NCBI GenBank assembly: GCA_023409975.1
Contig: JAEYQO010000104.1
Span: 1-64,000 of the forward strand
DNA: 64,000 bases
Source: Bacteroidota bacterium
Lineage (GTDB): Bacteria; Bacteroidota; Bacteroidia; Chitinophagales; Chitinophagaceae
Direction of reading: 5' to 3'
The notes under the pieces are model-generated. The model was not told where the DNA came from and searched no databases. It worked only from the letters and a program-made list of their open reading frames with translations. The number at the start of each line of letters is the position of its first letter. Within the stretch, counting starts at the first letter, position 1. The position numbers were made by a program, and so were the translations under genes. Shown here piece after piece: positions 23,471 to 31,821 of this stretch.

Positions 23471-23926
23471 TCAGGATTTGAGATGTCCATTCAATCTGTC
23501 CAGTTCTCCATTCCTGCAGTGACTCACGACTGCTGAAAGGACTTCTATAAGCAGTTTATACTCTGATGGTTTTGTAATAAAACTGATGGCGCCAAGGTCA
23601 GAGGCAATTTCCCGGTCTCGGTCATGCGACGAAGTGGAGTACATAATAACGGGAATATCCCGGTGCTCCTGAGTCTTCTTGAGTTGTGTCAGGCATTGCC
23701 AGCCACTCATTCCCGGGAGATTTATGTCCAGAAAGATCAGATCAGGTTTTAGCCCGCCATTCCCTCCAAGTCTGTTTAAGGCATCCTCGGCGTTTTCTGC
23801 AAACTCGCAACTGATTTGACTGTCAACACTTGCGAGTGCTTCTGAAAATAATTCGCGGTCATCTGCATCATCGTCTACTACTAAGAAACTATTTTTCATG
23901 GGGTCTTGTTGGTTAGATTCTGGCAT
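23471..23926 (-). CDS. Receiver-only response regulator (Rcp-like)
   Basis: 151 residues, a single REC domain with no output: acidic pocket VVDDDADD, phospho-acceptor Asp in LIFLDINLPGMSGW, switch residue in VIMYSTSS, and Lys in FITKPSEY. This set is like the Rcp1 class that partners phytochrome-type kinases. Its start overlaps the end of the 1821-residue kinase gene by 14 bp, so it is translated with it and is its obvious phospho-acceptor. A Met at residue 10 is an alternative start. Confidence 0.9.
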   Translation of the reverse strand: MPESNQQDPMKNSFLVVDDDADDRELFSEALASVDSQISCEFAENAEDALNRLGGNGGLKPDLIFLDINLPGMSGWQCLTQLKKTQEHRDIPVIMYSTSSHDRDREIASDLGAISFITKPSEYKLLIEVLSAVVSHCRNGELDRLNGHLKS

Positions 23927-26900
23927 TTTCTTGTTTCATAGGTAACAGGATCGTGAATGTTGCACCCTGTTCTCTTTCGCCTTTTGCACTGATCTGTCCT
24001 CTGTGACGTTCCACGATCTTTTTGCAAAGAGCCAGTCCGAGCCCTGTACCTTCAAAACGGTCTTTGGAGTGCAGACGCGTAAAGGTATTAAAGATCTTTT
24101 CAGCATACTCCTGTTGGAAGCCGATACCATTATCTTCAATGGTAATTGCGGCATAACGCCCGGAAACATCCTCGACTTCTTTTGAAGAAATGGTGATTAC
24201 AGGGTGGGTATCTTCTTTGGCGAACTTGAGAGAGTTGTTTACGAGGTTGTAGAAAAGCTGATAGATCAACAAGGACGCGCCTGGCACGGCTGGTAGTCTG
24301 CCTCTTTTTATCTGCGCGTTTTTCTGGTTTATCGGAATTTCCAGGTCAGCTTCCACATGATCGATCACCTCATTGAGGTCCACGTCACTGATCGGCTGTT
24401 TTTCAGCATCAGCCTTTGAGTAATTCAATACACCGTCAATCATCGCAATCATCCTGTCTGTAGCGTTCTGGACTTTGTTGATAAAGGTTTTACCTTTTTC
24501 CGGAAGCATTTCAGCGAACTCGTCCTCCAGCCGGAGCGTAAACGTTTTGATCTTGCGTACCGGTTCTTTCAGATCGTGACTGGCGACGTGGGCAAACTGC
24601 TGGAGATCCTGGTTTGATCGCTGCAGTTCCTGGGTTCTTTCTGTTACCAGCATCTCCAGTTTTTCCTGGAAGGTTTTCTGATCATCGATATCTGTACTGG
24701 TGCCCACCCAACGCACCACATTACCATTGGAGTCGTTGAGTGGGTGTACCCTTGTGAGAAACCAACGGTATTCACCATCGTGTCTCCGCATCTGGAAAGT
24801 AAATTCAAATGGCTCCTCGGAACGCAGGCCTTCTGTGGTAAGTGCCATTACAGCATCCTGTTCTTCAGGGTGGTAACAAGAGCGCCAGCCCCAGCCTTCC
24901 ATTTCCGAAGCGGGTGCCCCTGTATACTCAAACCAACGGTTATTGTACCAGTAGACCCATCCATCAGACCTGGCCATCCAGGTGAGGTTCTGAATGCTGT
25001 CTGCGAGCGTCCGGAATTGTTCCTCGCTTTGCTTGAGTGCTTCTTCAGCCAGTTTCCTTTCGTGAATATCGAAGCCAACACCTACATGGCCAATGAAGCC
25101 GCCATTTGGCAGAAACCGGGGGCTTCCTTTGAAAGTATGCCAGCGGTATTCGCCATCATGCCTTTTGAGCCGCACTTCGGGGATTGTATAGGCCTCTTTA
25201 TTACGGAAACCCTCAGTGTATTTTTCAAAAACCAGGTGCAGGTCGTCGGGATGAATAAACCCGTTCCATGCACGTTCCAGTGCTTCGTCATAATTCTGAC
25301 CCGTATAATCCAGCCAGGTTTTATTGAAGTAGCTCATCGTAGCCTGCTCGTTCGGCTCTACTATGTAAATGATCATAGGAGTCTGGTCCGCCAGCATACG
25401 GAAGCGCTTCTCACTTTCCATGAGCGCTTTTTCCGCTTTTTGCTTTTCCAGAACATCCTGATACCATTCAATAACGATACCCGCTGAACGGGAAAGAAGA
25501 TTGACCACATCCTTGTCTTCCTCACTTGGAGTATGGATCTCAGGATAGTAGAAAGCGAAAGTGCCCAGCACCTTTCCTCTCGAAGAAAAGATCGGCGTTG
25601 ACCAGCAGGCCCGGAGCCCATGTGTCAGTGCCAGGTCTTTGAAATTATGCCATCGTGGATCATTCGCGATATCGGCGACTACAACCTCCTTCTGTAAGAA
25701 TGCGGCGGTACCGCAGGATCCAACCTGCTCACCGATGGAAATACCATGAATAGCTGCATTATACGCTTCCGGCAGGCTCGGGGCAGCGCCGTGAAGCAGC
25801 CGCTGACCTTCTTCGTCCAACAGGAGCAGAGAGGCTGATAGTGGGAAAGATGCATTAGTTTCTGCCGCTCTTACCAGGGTCTCCAATACAGCCGGAAGCG
25901 GCTCTGCATGAACAGCCTGTTCGAAAGCTTCCTTTTGCCCTTTCAGGATTGATTCTATGCGCTTCCTTTCGGTGATGTCCTGCATGGAACCGAGCATCCG
26001 GGTGGCTTTACCGGAAGCGTCTCTGATAACATACCCGCGGTCGAGAACAGACTTATAACTACCCTGCGATGTGCGGAAACGGTATTCATCAATCCAGAAG
26101 CTATCGCCCTTGTCAATGATTTCATGAATGCCATTGACAACACGATCCTGATCGTCCGGATGTATGCCGTTATACCAGGATGCGACGGTAGGGTCGATTT
26201 CGTAATCCTCAAATCCGAACAAGGTTTTGAAGCCTTCATTCCACCATAGGGAATTTGTTTGCAGTTCCCAATCCCAAACAGCGTCCTGGGTCGCTTTCGT
26301 TACCAGACGGAATCGCTCATCGCTCTCCACGAGCTGTTGCTTTGCTTTCACCTGTTGGGTCACATCATTGGCAATGACTAACACTCCGCTGATCTGACCA
26401 TCCATTTCACGGTAGGGCTGATAAATGAAGTTGAAATAAACGGTTTCCTTTGTACCGTCCTGGCGATGGAAGGTAGCGGGCGTTTCTGTTCCTTTAATAA
26501 TCTTATCGTTGAAATAGACATCCTGCAGCAGGTCCAGGAAACCCTGTTCTTTAGCCTCCGGTAGAATATCAAGGAATTTCTTTCCGATTGCCGAACTGTC
26601 GACCTGCCAGACATTGAAGAGTGGCTGGTTGGCTACTTCTAAGACCATGTCCGGTCCTTTAAGAATCAGTATTGGATCAGGAGCCTGCTCGAGAACACTT
26701 CTGAAGAGATTTTCGCTGAGCTCAATTCTCTTTCTGGCCTGCACGGTTTCGGTTACGTCAATGGAAAAGTTCAGCACACCCTGGACTTCCCCGCGCAGGT
26801 TGTGCCAGGGTTTATAGGCTACATTGAAGAATCGTTCCCGGAGTACGCCGCTTTCATCCCTCAACTGCACGGGCATTTCGTTTTTCGTAACAGTCTGCCC

Positions 26901-29378
26901 GGTTTGATATACCTCGTCGAGTATGGATAGAACATCTTGTTGTTCCAGCTCGGGAAGGGCTTCTCTCACAGTCATTCCGGTAAAATCCTTGTTACCGAAA
27001 ACCTCTTTGTTTTTTGGATGGAAGAATTCAAAATGGTGCTGCGGCCCTTTGAATACATTGATTGTCGCCGGTGCCTGCAGAAAGAGCTGATAGAATTGCT
27101 GTTCCGTCTCCCGCCGTACTTTATTGATTCGGATATGATTGGTGACACGTACAAGCAGTTCCTTAGCTGAAAATGGCTTGACAAGATAGTCATCTGCGCC
27201 TGCATCTAAACCTTCCACCTTGGCTTCTTCCCCGGCTCTTGCTGATAGGAAAATGACCGGTGTATGTTTGAGTTCCGGGTGCTGTCGGATCTTCTCAAGT
27301 AATCCGAAGCCATCCAACAGTGGCATCATGATATCTGATAGAACCAGCTCGGGCCTGTCTGTTATCATTTTTTCGTATGCATCATTACCATCTTTAGCGG
27401 TTATAACCTCGAAATGTTCGGCCAGTAATCGCTGAAGGTATTCGCGCATGTCTGCATTGTCATCTGCGATCAACACTTTGTGAATCTGATCGCCGGTAAG
27501 GTTTCCTATCGGTGAATTCGGAACCTCATTTTTAGCCGCTTTACGTTCCTGGAGGGGAAGCCATTTCATGGCTTCTTCAGCAAATACAACAGAATGGGTG
27601 CCCGAGGAGCCGGTATGTGCCGACTCGTTGATCTTCTCTGGGGGAAGGTGATCTTTACCAGCGGGGATGTTGACTGTGAAAGTAGAACCCTTTCCCAGCT
27701 CGCTGGACACTTCAATGTTACCATTGTGGATTTTCACAAGTTCCATTACCATCGCAAGTCCTATACCGGTACCTTCCTGACTCCTGCCTTCCGAATGCTC
27801 CACCCGGTGGAATCGGTTAAATATCTTTTCAATCTGGTCTGAGGGAATACCTATCCCGGTATCTTTCACACTGACCTGTATGGATTTTCCAGCCTGTGCC
27901 ACTGAGACTATGATGGATCCCTTTTTGCTGTACTTGAAAGCATTGGAAACCAGGTTAAGGATGATCTTTTCCCACATGTCGACATCCACATAAACATCCT
28001 CCTTTATTCTGCCACAGTTGAAAACAAGTTGCATCCCTGCTTTCTCGACTGCAGATCTGAAGGTGCTAACGAGGTCTTCCGTGAACTTGCAGATATTCAC
28101 CCTGCTAAATCTGCCTTCCATTCGGCCGGCTTCAATTCGCGAGAAATCGAGGAGTGTGTTTACCAGCTTCTGCATTCGCCGGGCATTACGCAGGGCCACA
28201 TCGAGCCTGGCTTTGTTTTCTTCGATCGCTTCAGGCTCCTGAAGAGCGTCCTCTATGGGGCCGACCAGTAGTGACAGGGGGGTGCGGAACTCATGGCTGA
28301 TATTCGAGAAGAATATGGTTTTTGCACGATCGATTTCCGCCAGCGCTGCAGCTCGTTTTCTCTCCTCTTCCAGGGTACGTACGTCACCAAATGCTGTAGT
28401 GAGCTGATCTGTGATCAGTTGAAAGAAAGCCTGATATTTTTCATCCAGCAGCCGGTAGGGATTTAGACCTACCACGAGGACACCAATCGGCTCTCTGGTG
28501 GCGGTCGAGTGGACCGGAATAACCAGGACGTTGTCGGGTGGTATTTGCCAGGCGCCAGTGGGAAGCTGACCGATTTTGGAAGTAAGACCTTCCATCAGGG
28601 CGGGCTGACCTGTCTCAAGAGCGCGTCTGATCGTAGTGGGAATTTCGCCATCCGCCTGAAGAGCTACTTCGTCGTCAACAAGCGCCCTGGAACCGGCCAG
28701 GTCGGTATGCGAGACAAGAACAGCCTTCCCATTCTCTATTTTTCTGAATAATGCGAATGGAAAATCCTGTGGATTCTCACCCAGAGTAGTGATCGTGTTT
28801 TCGATCACATCCTGATTCGTTTCACAATCCGAAAGCCGTTTGCCGAGGAGTGTAAGCGTCTTAAGCTGCCGCTCACTGATAATCTTAGCGGTATCATCTG
28901 TATTGGCACAGAACATTCCGGCGGTCTTACCATCGTCTCCGGGAATAGGGGTATAAGAGAAGGTATAGTAGGTTTCTTCGGGGTATCCGTTACGCTCCAT
29001 GATGAGGAGTTGTGACTCTACATACGTGCCTTGGTCATGCTCCATCACCTTGCGGAGTAGCGGGTCGATATCGTGCCAGATATCTTTCCATACTTCGGAA
29101 GCCGGTTTGCCAAGTGCCGACGGGTGTTTACCCCCAACAATAGCCTTATAGGGGTCATTGTATAATTTGATAAGTTCTTTGCCCCAGCCGATCCAGATTG
29201 GTTGTCTTGAGGTCAGCATGATTCTGACACAGGTTCGAAGGTTTTGAGGCCAGGTGTGTACGGGCCCGAGTGGAGTGGTAGACCAATCAAACTTCCGGAT
29301 ATATTCACCCAGTTCGCCTCCACCGGAAAGGAACTCGGGTAGGACAGGTGTTTCCGTTGAGGTCAGGTGTGATTCCAT
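23913..29378 (-). CDS. Giant hybrid sensor kinase with two histidine-kinase cores
   Basis: 1821 residues, no transmembrane helix. Order: PAS-like (about 28-170), GAF (185-340), first HisKA (near 353, FFSNISHEFRTPLSLL) and HATPase_c (470-580, VKDTGIGIP), receiver (633-755, DDNADM and SDIMMP), three PAS domains (763-1140), a second GAF (1145-1310), two PAS_3 domains (1322-1570), second HisKA (near 1597, FAHVASHDLKEPVRKI) and HATPase_c (1690-1815, IEDNGIGF, GTGLGLALCKK). The first core and receiver form a complete hybrid kinase; the second is an SHDLKEP (phytochrome/bacteriophytochrome type) kinase. The next gene, overlapping by 14 bp, is a receiver-only regulator. Confidence 0.92.
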   Translation of the reverse strand: MESHLTSTETPVLPEFLSGGGELGEYIRKFDWSTTPLGPVHTWPQNLRTCVRIMLTSRQPIWIGWGKELIKLYNDPYKAIVGGKHPSALGKPASEVWKDIWHDIDPLLRKVMEHDQGTYVESQLLIMERNGYPEETYYTFSYTPIPGDDGKTAGMFCANTDDTAKIISERQLKTLTLLGKRLSDCETNQDVIENTITTLGENPQDFPFALFRKIENGKAVLVSHTDLAGSRALVDDEVALQADGEIPTTIRRALETGQPALMEGLTSKIGQLPTGAWQIPPDNVLVIPVHSTATREPIGVLVVGLNPYRLLDEKYQAFFQLITDQLTTAFGDVRTLEEERKRAAALAEIDRAKTIFFSNISHEFRTPLSLLVGPIEDALQEPEAIEENKARLDVALRNARRMQKLVNTLLDFSRIEAGRMEGRFSRVNICKFTEDLVSTFRSAVEKAGMQLVFNCGRIKEDVYVDVDMWEKIILNLVSNAFKYSKKGSIIVSVAQAGKSIQVSVKDTGIGIPSDQIEKIFNRFHRVEHSEGRSQEGTGIGLAMVMELVKIHNGNIEVSSELGKGSTFTVNIPAGKDHLPPEKINESAHTGSSGTHSVVFAEEAMKWLPLQERKAAKNEVPNSPIGNLTGDQIHKVLIADDNADMREYLQRLLAEHFEVITAKDGNDAYEKMITDRPELVLSDIMMPLLDGFGLLEKIRQHPELKHTPVIFLSARAGEEAKVEGLDAGADDYLVKPFSAKELLVRVTNHIRINKVRRETEQQFYQLFLQAPATINVFKGPQHHFEFFHPKNKEVFGNKDFTGMTVREALPELEQQDVLSILDEVYQTGQTVTKNEMPVQLRDESGVLRERFFNVAYKPWHNLRGEVQGVLNFSIDVTETVQARKRIELSENLFRSVLEQAPDPILILKGPDMVLEVANQPLFNVWQVDSSAIGKKFLDILPEAKEQGFLDLLQDVYFNDKIIKGTETPATFHRQDGTKETVYFNFIYQPYREMDGQISGVLVIANDVTQQVKAKQQLVESDERFRLVTKATQDAVWDWELQTNSLWWNEGFKTLFGFEDYEIDPTVASWYNGIHPDDQDRVVNGIHEIIDKGDSFWIDEYRFRTSQGSYKSVLDRGYVIRDASGKATRMLGSMQDITERKRIESILKGQKEAFEQAVHAEPLPAVLETLVRAAETNASFPLSASLLLLDEEGQRLLHGAAPSLPEAYNAAIHGISIGEQVGSCGTAAFLQKEVVVADIANDPRWHNFKDLALTHGLRACWSTPIFSSRGKVLGTFAFYYPEIHTPSEEDKDVVNLLSRSAGIVIEWYQDVLEKQKAEKALMESEKRFRMLADQTPMIIYIVEPNEQATMSYFNKTWLDYTGQNYDEALERAWNGFIHPDDLHLVFEKYTEGFRNKEAYTIPEVRLKRHDGEYRWHTFKGSPRFLPNGGFIGHVGVGFDIHERKLAEEALKQSEEQFRTLADSIQNLTWMARSDGWVYWYNNRWFEYTGAPASEMEGWGWRSCYHPEEQDAVMALTTEGLRSEEPFEFTFQMRRHDGEYRWFLTRVHPLNDSNGNVVRWVGTSTDIDDQKTFQEKLEMLVTERTQELQRSNQDLQQFAHVASHDLKEPVRKIKTFTLRLEDEFAEMLPEKGKTFINKVQNATDRMIAMIDGVLNYSKADAEKQPISDVDLNEVIDHVEADLEIPINQKNAQIKRGRLPAVPGASLLIYQLFYNLVNNSLKFAKEDTHPVITISSKEVEDVSGRYAAITIEDNGIGFQQEYAEKIFNTFTRLHSKDRFEGTGLGLALCKKIVERHRGQISAKGEREQGATFTILLPMKQENARI

Positions 29379-29458
29379 AAATGCGGTTTAGGGGAGTGTC
29401 GATTCCATTTTTTTATAAAAATTATGCCTAGCAACTTCAATACCAGGGGGTGTCATAT

Positions 29459-29489
29459 TGAAAAAAAGCGCCTGTTTAATGCAGGCGCT
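29459..29489 (-). terminator. Terminator after the second receiver gene
   Basis: AGCGCCTG-tttaatg-CAGGCGCT (29467-29489) is followed on the minus strand by seven T. It lies 27 bases beyond the stop of the gene at 29516. Confidence 0.8.
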
Positions 29490-29515
29490 GTCAATAATGA
29501 CGTGAGAAACGATAT

Positions 29516-29983
29516 CTAATTCAGGTGTAGTTGTTTATAAACTGTTTCGCAAATGCTGTCTATATCCTGAATCTTGAGCTTTTCCAGTACGATCTTCAGC
29601 ATTTGCATTGTCTTTCTGAAATCATAGGATTTCGTAACGAAACAGATAGCGCCTTTTTCAATCGCAAGTTCCCGGTCAGCTCTTCTGGATGAAGTGGTGT
29701 GAATGATCACCGGAATGTCCTTGAAGCGTTCCATTGATTTCAGTTTTTCAAGACATTCCCAGCCGCTCATTCCCGGCATGTTGAGGTCCAGAAAGATGAT
29801 GTCAGGGTTGTCAAATTGCAGCGTCTCGAGTTTCTCCAGAGCTTCGAACCCATCATTAGCACAGTAGCAAATTACCTCAGGTTCGATGGAACTCAGGGCC
29901 TCACTAAATAAGCTACTGTCGTCATTGTCGTCATCTACGATGAGAAATTTTCTGTTAGAGGAGTGTTCAACTGTACTGGTCAT
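29516..29983 (-). CDS. Receiver-only response regulator (Rcp-like)
   Basis: 155 residues from the ATG at 29983 (MTSTVEHSSNRKFLIVDDD); a longer frame reaches 30160 but adds an unnatural N-terminus and has the -7 box inside it. REC features: VDDDNDDSS acidic pocket, Asp in IIFLDLNMPGMSGW, TTSS switch, Lys in CFVTKSYD. It is paralogous to the regulator at 23471-23926 (shared FSEAL, MSGWECL). Located upstream of the giant kinase on the same strand but closed by its own terminator; a second candidate phospho-acceptor for that kinase. Confidence 0.88.
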   Translation of the reverse strand: MTSTVEHSSNRKFLIVDDDNDDSSLFSEALSSIEPEVICYCANDGFEALEKLETLQFDNPDIIFLDLNMPGMSGWECLEKLKSMERFKDIPVIIHTTSSRRADRELAIEKGAICFVTKSYDFRKTMQMLKIVLEKLKIQDIDSICETVYKQLHLN

Positions 29984-30010
29984 AGTGAGTCGATTAAGTT
30001 CAGTTATCAG

Positions 30011-30018
30011 CAAACATA
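30011..30018 (-). promoter_or_regulatory. -7 element of the second receiver gene
   Basis: TATGTTTG on the minus strand fits TAnnTTTG, 27 bases before the start at 29983. A TTTC rather than TTTG lies about 19 bases upstream. Its position supports the short form of the protein. Confidence 0.45.
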
Positions 30019-30213
30019 AAGCGGAAATGGTATTTACGAAACACCTGATTTGAAATGAGTGATAATCAAGAACTTGAAATTGTCTAACCGCGCACACCCT
30101 ATGAAGATCCTGCTGAAATCTGCTGTGTTGCCTACGTGTGAAGACGAAAATTGTCGTCACGACAGGACCGTATCATTTGCTCAAACCTTAGTTTTACAGG
30201 CAACTGGACAGTG

Positions 30214-30579
30214 ATGATCATCAGGTTTATAAAAAGTCTGCGTTGGGCGGTAGCGGGATGGAATGCCTTCTTTGGTAAAGAGCGGAATGGGCAAATGCAA
30301 TTAGTTGCAGCTATAGTAGTTGCAGGGTTGGGTTTCCTGCTGAATATCACAAGGATGGAATGGATTGTGATTATTCTGTGTATTTCCATTGTGCTGATCC
30401 TGGAAATGCTGAATACTGCGATAGAGAAACTTTGCAATCTAATAACAACGGAATTTCATCCTGAGATCAAAACCATCAAGGACGTTTGTGCAGGCGCTGT
30501 TCTGACTGCAGCTGTGGCATCTTTCATTGTTGGGCTGCTGATATTCATCCCCTATGTCCTGAGGCTGATTTCCGAATAG
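30214..30579 (+). CDS. dgkA: Diacylglycerol kinase, DgkA family
   Basis: 121 residues from the ATG at 30214 (MIIRFIKSLRWAVAGW). Three transmembrane helices and the DgkA signature EMLNTAIEKLCNLI plus HPEIKTIKDVCAGAVL (catalytic Glu and the KxxKD/AxAV segment) are present. An inner-membrane enzyme that phosphorylates diacylglycerol or undecaprenol, recycling lipid carriers. The basic N-terminal amphipathic helix is typical. It is alone on the plus strand. This is the first of two unrelated lipid kinases in the window (the other is at 52217-53113). Confidence 0.88.
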   Translation: MIIRFIKSLRWAVAGWNAFFGKERNGQMQLVAAIVVAGLGFLLNITRMEWIVIILCISIVLILEMLNTAIEKLCNLITTEFHPEIKTIKDVCAGAVLTAAVASFIVGLLIFIPYVLRLISE

Positions 30580-30891
30580 GCTGTTTGGCAACCTGCTGGT
30601 ATTTTTCAGGACTGGTGGGACGTCATTCTAAAACTACCTCTATTGGACTTCAATGTAATGAAATCCTGCTTTTTGAAACCGTTTTGAGACGTTTGTTTAA
30701 CCAGGCCGAAAACAAAGAACAAATACCTGGTTATAACAAGGCATGTCATTTCCAGGATCAGGAATAGCAATCTTTAAAACGGTGCTATTGTGTATAAATA
30801 ATCCATTATGCGTCGTTTAAAACACATCAAAGAAAAATCCGTGTGAACGGTCGTGGAGCGGTGGAGCGGCGGTGGAGAGTCGGTGGGTTAC
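30580..30891. other. Intergenic stretch without a recognised gene
   Basis: A 93-codon frame overlapping the end of dgkA is not protein-like. An ATTGTGTATAAATAATCC segment near 30787 is AT-rich. From 30854 the sequence becomes GTGGAGCGG-repetitive and leads into an 11-bp tandem array. Confidence 0.4.
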
Positions 30892-30935
30892 TAACGCAGG
30901 TATAACGCAGGTATAACTCAGGTCCAACTGAATGG
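30892..30935 (+). repeat. 11-bp tandem array G (three to four units)
   Basis: TAACGCAGGTA x2, TAACTCAGGTC, then a weak fourth unit CAACTGAATGG. The period and the YAAC..AGG core recall array A (YAACAAGGAGT) although the units are clearly diverged. It is followed within 80 bp by a sequence identical to the tip of the IS4 inverted repeat. Confidence 0.65.
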
Positions 30936-31011
30936 TGACGGAGGGGTAGGGGGTATTGGACGCTAAGTTGGCCCTTGGCTTGTTCGTCACAGTTAGATGT
31001 CAGTTTTCAAC

Positions 31012-31023
31012 CGGACAACAGTG
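31012..31023 (+). repeat. Solo 12-bp match to the IS4 terminal repeat
   Basis: CGGACAACAGTG is identical to the outermost 12 bases of the right end of the IS4 element (4525-4536). No other part of the element is present, so it may be an excision scar or a chance match. Confidence 0.45.
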
Positions 31024-31039
31024 TTTCAGAATAAATAGA

Positions 31040-31070
31040 TTGTGTTTTCCTTAACAGCCTATTATCTTTG
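31040..31070 (+). promoter_or_regulatory. Promoter of the succinate dehydrogenase operon
   Basis: TTG (31040-31042), 20 bases, TATCTTTG (31063-31070), a strong Bacteroidota -33/-7 pair. It leaves a leader of about 30 bases before sdhC and lies inside the longer frame that would start at 31042, which argues for the sdhC start at 31108. Confidence 0.75.
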
Positions 31071-31107
31071 CGCTGATTTTACTCAAGTTATTTTCAAATA
31101 CTGCCAG

Positions 31108-31788
31108 ATGAATTGGAAACATTACTTTACCACTTCGATTGGAAAGAAGCTGGTAATGGGATTTACAGGTCTATTTCTGATTTCCTTCCTGATTGTTCAC
31201 GTTTACATCAACTCCATGATCTTCGTTGGCAGAGATGCATTTAATGCCGCTGCTGATTTCATGGGCTCGACCATCATTATCCGGATCATGGAAATCGGAT
31301 TGTTTGCCGGTATTATCCTGCACATCGTCCAGGGATATATGCTGGCGTCTAAGAACCTCGCGACCCGTAGTGTGCGTTATGAGGTGAAACCAGGCAACAA
31401 GACCAGCGCCTGGTACAGTCGTTCCATGGGCCTGCTGGGAACTCTTATCCTCCTGTTTCTCGTAGTTCATATCGTTCATTTCTGGGTGCCTTCCAGAGTT
31501 ACTCACGATCTGAACCCTGTAGTGGTTCGTGACAGGGAAATGCATGATCTCTATCAGCGAATGCTGGACGTGTTCCAGGAACTTTGGGTAGTGATCTTAT
31601 ATCTCGTGGGTGTTTTTTCGCTGGGCTGGCATCTGGTCCACGGGTTTTACAGTGCCTTTCAGACGATGGGTCTTACAACGCATAAGTATAAGCGTATGAT
31701 CCGGAACACAGGCATTGTGTTTACCATCGTAATCTGCCTGCTTTTTGCTGCGATGCCGGTTTCCATGTATATGGGCTGGGTGAACTAA
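31108..31788 (+). CDS. sdhC: Succinate dehydrogenase cytochrome b subunit
   Basis: 226 residues from the ATG at 31108 (MNWKHYFTTSIGKKLVMGFTG). Five transmembrane helices with histidines at helix ends (LIVHVY, ILHIVQGY, LVVHIVHFW, GWHLVHGFY) give the di-heme b558 membrane anchor of the three-subunit type found in Bacteroidota and Wolinella. It anchors SdhA/SdhB to the inner membrane and passes electrons to or from menaquinone. First gene of sdhC-sdhA-lipoprotein-sdhB, 33 bp before sdhA. Confidence 0.93.
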   Translation: MNWKHYFTTSIGKKLVMGFTGLFLISFLIVHVYINSMIFVGRDAFNAAADFMGSTIIIRIMEIGLFAGIILHIVQGYMLASKNLATRSVRYEVKPGNKTSAWYSRSMGLLGTLILLFLVVHIVHFWVPSRVTHDLNPVVVRDREMHDLYQRMLDVFQELWVVILYLVGVFSLGWHLVHGFYSAFQTMGLTTHKYKRMIRNTGIVFTIVICLLFAAMPVSMYMGWVN

Positions 31789-31821
31789 TCTAATCTTCAA
31801 ACTTTAATTTCATTACCTGAT

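Noticed and set aside
24744..25487. 247-codon plus-strand frame antisense to the giant kinase
   Set aside because: Long but with the composition of reversed PAS-domain coding sequence; the minus-strand gene is certain.
29984..30160. Upstream start of the second receiver protein
   Set aside because: The extension (MTTIFVFTRRQHSR) contains the -7 element and is unlike any REC N-terminus.
30486..30767. 93-codon plus-strand frame after dgkA
   Set aside because: It begins within dgkA in another frame, and its composition (Cys, Trp, Gln scattered) fits no protein.
31042..31107. Upstream start for sdhC
   Set aside because: The promoter -7 box (31063-31070) lies inside this extension, so it would not be transcribed from the sdh promoter.
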